Below, in pieces: positions 6,371 through 6,552 of a stretch of 6,552 bases of DNA. The stretch lies in contig JAUHZW010000118.1 in NCBI GenBank assembly GCA_030425745.1, positions 1 through 6,552 of the forward strand. The letters are read 5' to 3'. The notes below the pieces were generated by a model. That model was not told the origin of the DNA, made no database searches, and was given only the letters and a program-made list of their open reading frames with translations. Made by a program: the position numbers and the translations under genes. Source of the DNA: Actinomycetes bacterium (lineage in GTDB: Bacteria > Actinomycetota > Actinomycetes > S36-B12). Numbering within the stretch: position 1 is the stretch's first letter; each line of letters opens with the position of its first letter.

Positions 6371-6552
6371 AACTCGACCTCCCGCCCGGGGTCAAGGATC
6401 CACTCGCTCCACGAGCCCACATACATGCGGGCCCCGGGCAGTCCGGCGTGATGCATGGCCAGCACGTTCTGGGCTGCGGTCACCCCGGATCCGCAGTAGA
6501 AGATGACGTCCTCGGGACGGTTGTCGGCGATGAGCGCCGCGTAGTGCTCGCG
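6367..6552 (-). CDS. Rhodanese-domain sulfurtransferase (3-mercaptopyruvate/thiosulfate type), 5' partial
   Basis: Only the last 61 residues and the stop lie in the window; the frame is open to the right edge. The fragment contains IFYCGSGVTAAQNVLAMHHA, where the Cys of CGSGVTA (residue 20 of the fragment) is the persulfide-carrying active-site cysteine of the second rhodanese domain, followed by YVGSWSEWILDP near the C-terminus. CGSGVTA resembles 3-mercaptopyruvate sulfurtransferases more than classical thiosulfate sulfurtransferases (CRKGVTA). Such proteins are usually two-domain, about 280-300 aa and cytoplasmic. The gene is upstream of, and overlaps by 4 nt, the sugar dehydrogenase gene, so both are probably on one mRNA. 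Why a sulfurtransferase sits in a sugar operon is not evident. Confidence 0.85.
   Translation of the reverse strand, partial: REHYAALIADNRPEDVIFYCGSGVTAAQNVLAMHHAGLPGARMYVGSWSEWILDPGREVEL
6378..6383 (-). promoter_or_regulatory. Ribosome binding site of the Gfo/Idh/MocA gene
   Basis: On the minus strand, GGGAGG lies 7 nt before the GTG start at 6370-6368, inside the end of the sulfurtransferase gene. It is the strongest SD in the minus-strand operon and justifies the GTG start. Confidence 0.7.

Noticed and set aside
5477..6451. 324-codon plus-strand open frame
   Set aside because: It is antisense to the Gfo/Idh/MocA gene; its Gly/Val/Asp/His-rich composition is typical of a GC-rich shadow and no family motif is visible.

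Overview
This is a GC-rich window with strong G/C preference at third codon positions. Genes are tightly packed and three junctions have 4-nt start/stop overlaps, two of them with GTG starts. Together with the flavour of the proteins this suggests an actinomycete (Actinomycetota). I cannot name a genus from the sequence alone. No RNA genes, mobile elements, CRISPR arrays or long repeats were seen.

Layout. Two gene sets face each other. On the plus strand, a dihydroxy-acid dehydratase (ilvD type, 5' end cut by the window edge) is followed after 72 nt by a fumarylacetoacetate hydrolase (FAH) family enzyme. On the minus strand, an operon enters from the right edge. Its order is the C-terminal end of a rhodanese/3-mercaptopyruvate-type sulfurtransferase, a Gfo/Idh/MocA oxidoreductase resembling D-apiose dehydrogenase (ApsD), a 605-residue protein of the D-apionate lactonase family (ApnL), and an SDR dehydrogenase. 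Each minus-strand gene overlaps the next by exactly 4 nt. The last minus-strand gene (SDR) and the last plus-strand gene (FAH) overlap tail to tail by 22 nt, so the two units have no terminator space between them.

Working together (inference). The five metabolic enzymes can be ordered as a complete oxidative, non-phosphorylated sugar route: sugar to aldonolactone (Gfo/Idh/MocA), lactone to aldonate (ApnL-like), dehydration to a 2-keto-3-deoxy-type acid (IlvD/Edd), oxidation to a beta-dicarbonyl acid (SDR), and C-C hydrolysis (FAH). The last three steps match the known diketo-hydrolase logic of L-fucose and L-rhamnose catabolism. The first two match published D-apiose catabolism. I do not know of a described pathway joining an ApsD/ApnL front end to a dehydratase/SDR/FAH back end, and this is the main point of interest here. 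The main caveat is that the dehydratase looks like an ordinary branched-chain amino acid IlvD. It may simply be the housekeeping gene next door.
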